NCBI GenBank assembly: GCA_024278415.1
Contig: JAJRTI010000034.1
Span: 1-24,719, forward strand
Length of the DNA stretch: 24,719 nucleotides
Origin: Planctomycetota bacterium
GTDB taxonomy: Bacteria > Planctomycetota > Brocadiia > JAJRTI01
Direction of reading: 5' to 3'
Part shown: in pieces, positions 24,401-24,719 of the stretch
Layout of the letters: every line of letters starts with the position of its first letter
Position numbering within the stretch: the stretch's first letter is position 1
Notes under the pieces: generated by a model
Databases searched by the model: none
Told to the model about the DNA's origin: nothing
What the model saw: the letters and a program-made list of their open reading frames with translations, nothing else
Made by a program: the position numbers and the translations under genes

Positions 24401-24719
24401 TGTCGGCCCGGAGATGCCAAGGGGAGCCCTGTGGTTCCTCACCGAAAGCCGCAACCGCTTCAACGTGGCCGTGAGCCGGGCGCGAGCTTTGCTTCATGTG
24501 TTCGCGGACAAGGAATGGTGCGCTCAATGCGGTATCCCCCATGTGGTGCAACTGCTCCAGAGCTTCGAGGCCCAGGAGGCCGCGGGCTCGACGAGCGTGA
24601 GGACAGACTTGATTGGCCCCGTTTGGGAGCCACGCCTGGCAGAGGCCCTGCGACGCGCCGGGGTCGTTTTTGAGCAGCAGTACCAAGCCTGTGGCAGGTA
24701 TCTGGACTTCGCCATCTTC
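21417..24719 (+). CDS. large SF1 (UPF1/DNA2-type) helicase with winged-helix-like N-terminus and C-terminal PD-(D/E)XK nuclease, 3' end outside window
   Basis: The frame stays open for 1101 codons to the window edge, so the protein is partial. Residues about 12-66 look like a winged helix (ITELLRRHPHGLSARRISEA, then REGIVRLIKGHLWQF). A proline-rich linker and a domain of unknown type (about 105-390) follow. Helicase motifs are LNDSQRLAC, Walker A GPPGTGKS (420-427), a roughly 340-residue insert with coiled-coil-like stretches, Walker B DEASQCD (777-783), GDPMQLP (801-807), LRDHHRSHP (857-865), GFQGDE (981-986) and NRFNVAVSRAR (1013-1023). The tail has Glu1071 and, after EQQYQACGRYLDF, Asp1097, which resembles the start of a Vsr/MTES_1575-type nuclease. 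I chose ATG 21417 (AGG 6 nt upstream); ATG 21438 and ATG 21450 are alternatives. Helicase-nuclease fusions of this kind occur in anti-phage systems such as Hhe, but the DUF4011 domain of Hhe is not seen. By eye its codon use is less GC-biased than that of its neighbours. Confidence 0.85.
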   Translation, partial: MAGTPNSMRVQMQSITELLRRHPHGLSARRISEALQLGPSYQAQEVLLALQREGIVRLIKGHLWQFADWDPSPTSFPADHGPSPLPPMDPSLLPSSEPVSPEPVDYKRHTRWDAFRRLCAYYSECIRLEDRARVSAYAEDHGRRFLYLPNGMNWAALSCGRCVALSVPEGVGAFVKYAKSNRSAPRMFIGAPLDVHVYRPDKAGEVHRSISPVFVIQVEFSIENSLLYCQPIGSVDVNDGWLGRRFKQTADKRTFLDLCGLEQSDSSEYEPAARAHRPGFTALCRALNTYYPEWWREPCDLAALSDKPDLTKVTKAGIYNRAVIMAQPGLKYAARLHSELLWLAREAEDDELDKSALRFLFPTDPPPRQPNLSPADQEGTQDADARATALCDIAEFDALNDSQRLACRHAQEASVSVVTGPPGTGKSRVVAHVMANAAMCKRTALFASHNHQAIEAVVPKLNEIVHPNVLALRLSMPYGSGTPESMTKLLVHLMDTPRASDIMEDIGETKSLLDKLLAERREADSRMEAVFKLHQDLDAAQVRMEALLDDIPKALHEKVISCPSLPKAGEIDDLARKAERLAPPGRGLIRRTLWRIWYWSRGRRIASKVGDLDQQFSDEFDQDPLDLFPIADRAAVDRALRRLVRWRSVAEAISGAQHVRTLRTDLDFLPRLDACHKQYGELRDQIRQTSRVLLGLVSTAYGVGLEGETRQKFAEVRAELQNFGDSIDSHRSVKFRRALQQYFPKLLAEMPLWATANLSAGRTIPRSAGAFDLLIVDEASQCDIASVIPLLFRCRRVMVVGDPMQLPHVSTLAKDVDWRLRERFGLTDEAFGRYTHRVNSFFDLAHSDAQVTAKVQLRDHHRSHPLIAEYCNKAFYGETLRVMTNVDGLHRPTGHRHDQGFRWTSLVPDAEVCPGGGALSRNQIVAIVSELRELKENRFPGTIGVVSPFRVQANRIRDRVQEEFGPDIPEHWRFHVDTADGFQGDERDIVLLSLPVGPEMPRGALWFLTESRNRFNVAVSRARALLHVFADKEWCAQCGIPHVVQLLQSFEAQEAAGSTSVRTDLIGPVWEPRLAEALRRAGVVFEQQYQACGRYLDFAIF

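Noticed and set aside
1..24719. CRISPR array, tRNA, rRNA, integrase or transposase
   Set aside because: I looked for spaced direct repeats, cloverleaf-like T-loops and transposase motifs and recognised none. A tRNAscan or ISfinder search would be decisive.

Overview
The window is GC-rich bacterial chromosome with 14 well-supported protein genes on both strands. The mix suggests an uncultured environmental lineage such as Planctomycetota, Lentisphaerota, Hydrogenedentota or Armatimonadota. It holds three ceramidase-domain paralogues, a ThuA-like protein, a Gfo/Idh/MocA oxidoreductase, two xylose-isomerase-like TIM barrels, a secreted discoidin/TIM-barrel protein, and long intergenic gaps full of short palindromes. 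The phylum guess is inference only; pheS and pheT (12141-15565) are the best phylogenetic markers here. No rRNA, tRNA, CRISPR array or transposase was recognised.

Left part (1-5085): a gene-poor edge of about 830 bp with a perfect 62-bp palindrome; a sugar phosphate isomerase/epimerase-like gene (834-1595); a Tat-type exported HIRAN-domain protein on the minus strand (1722-2129); and a large exported or lipidated protein with an F5/8-like domain and a glycosidase-like TIM barrel (2475-4706).

Middle (5086-11659): a hydrolase island. One secreted ceramidase-like protein (+) faces two minus-strand groups: ceramidase-like plus ThuA-like (8528 to 6440), and ceramidase-like plus Gfo/Idh/MocA oxidoreductase (11659 to 9134). 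The paralogues differ at the position of the ceramidase catalytic serine (Ser, Asn, Thr), so they probably do different chemistry. The 605-bp gap between the minus-strand groups contains modular inverted repeats.

Housekeeping block (12063-15565): a good sigma70-type promoter and pheS-pheT, overlapping by ATGA. It is followed by a repeat-rich spacer, then a NodU/CmcH carbamoyltransferase with an SxtJ-like membrane protein (15871-18156), a pair known from natural-product and surface-polymer loci. A GT39-like multi-membrane-spanning glycosyltransferase converges on it (20218 to 18173), and a second TIM-barrel isomerase-like gene diverges from the glycosyltransferase (20397-21182).

Right edge (21417 to beyond 24719): the first 1101 residues of a very large protein that joins an N-terminal winged-helix-like segment, a UPF1/DNA2-type SF1 helicase with a long insert, and the start of a C-terminal PD-(D/E)XK (Vsr/MTES_1575-like) nuclease. 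A perfect 14-bp palindrome overlaps its likely promoter. This helicase-nuclease is the best candidate for a defence-type or otherwise under-described system, but its C-terminus and downstream partners lie outside the window.
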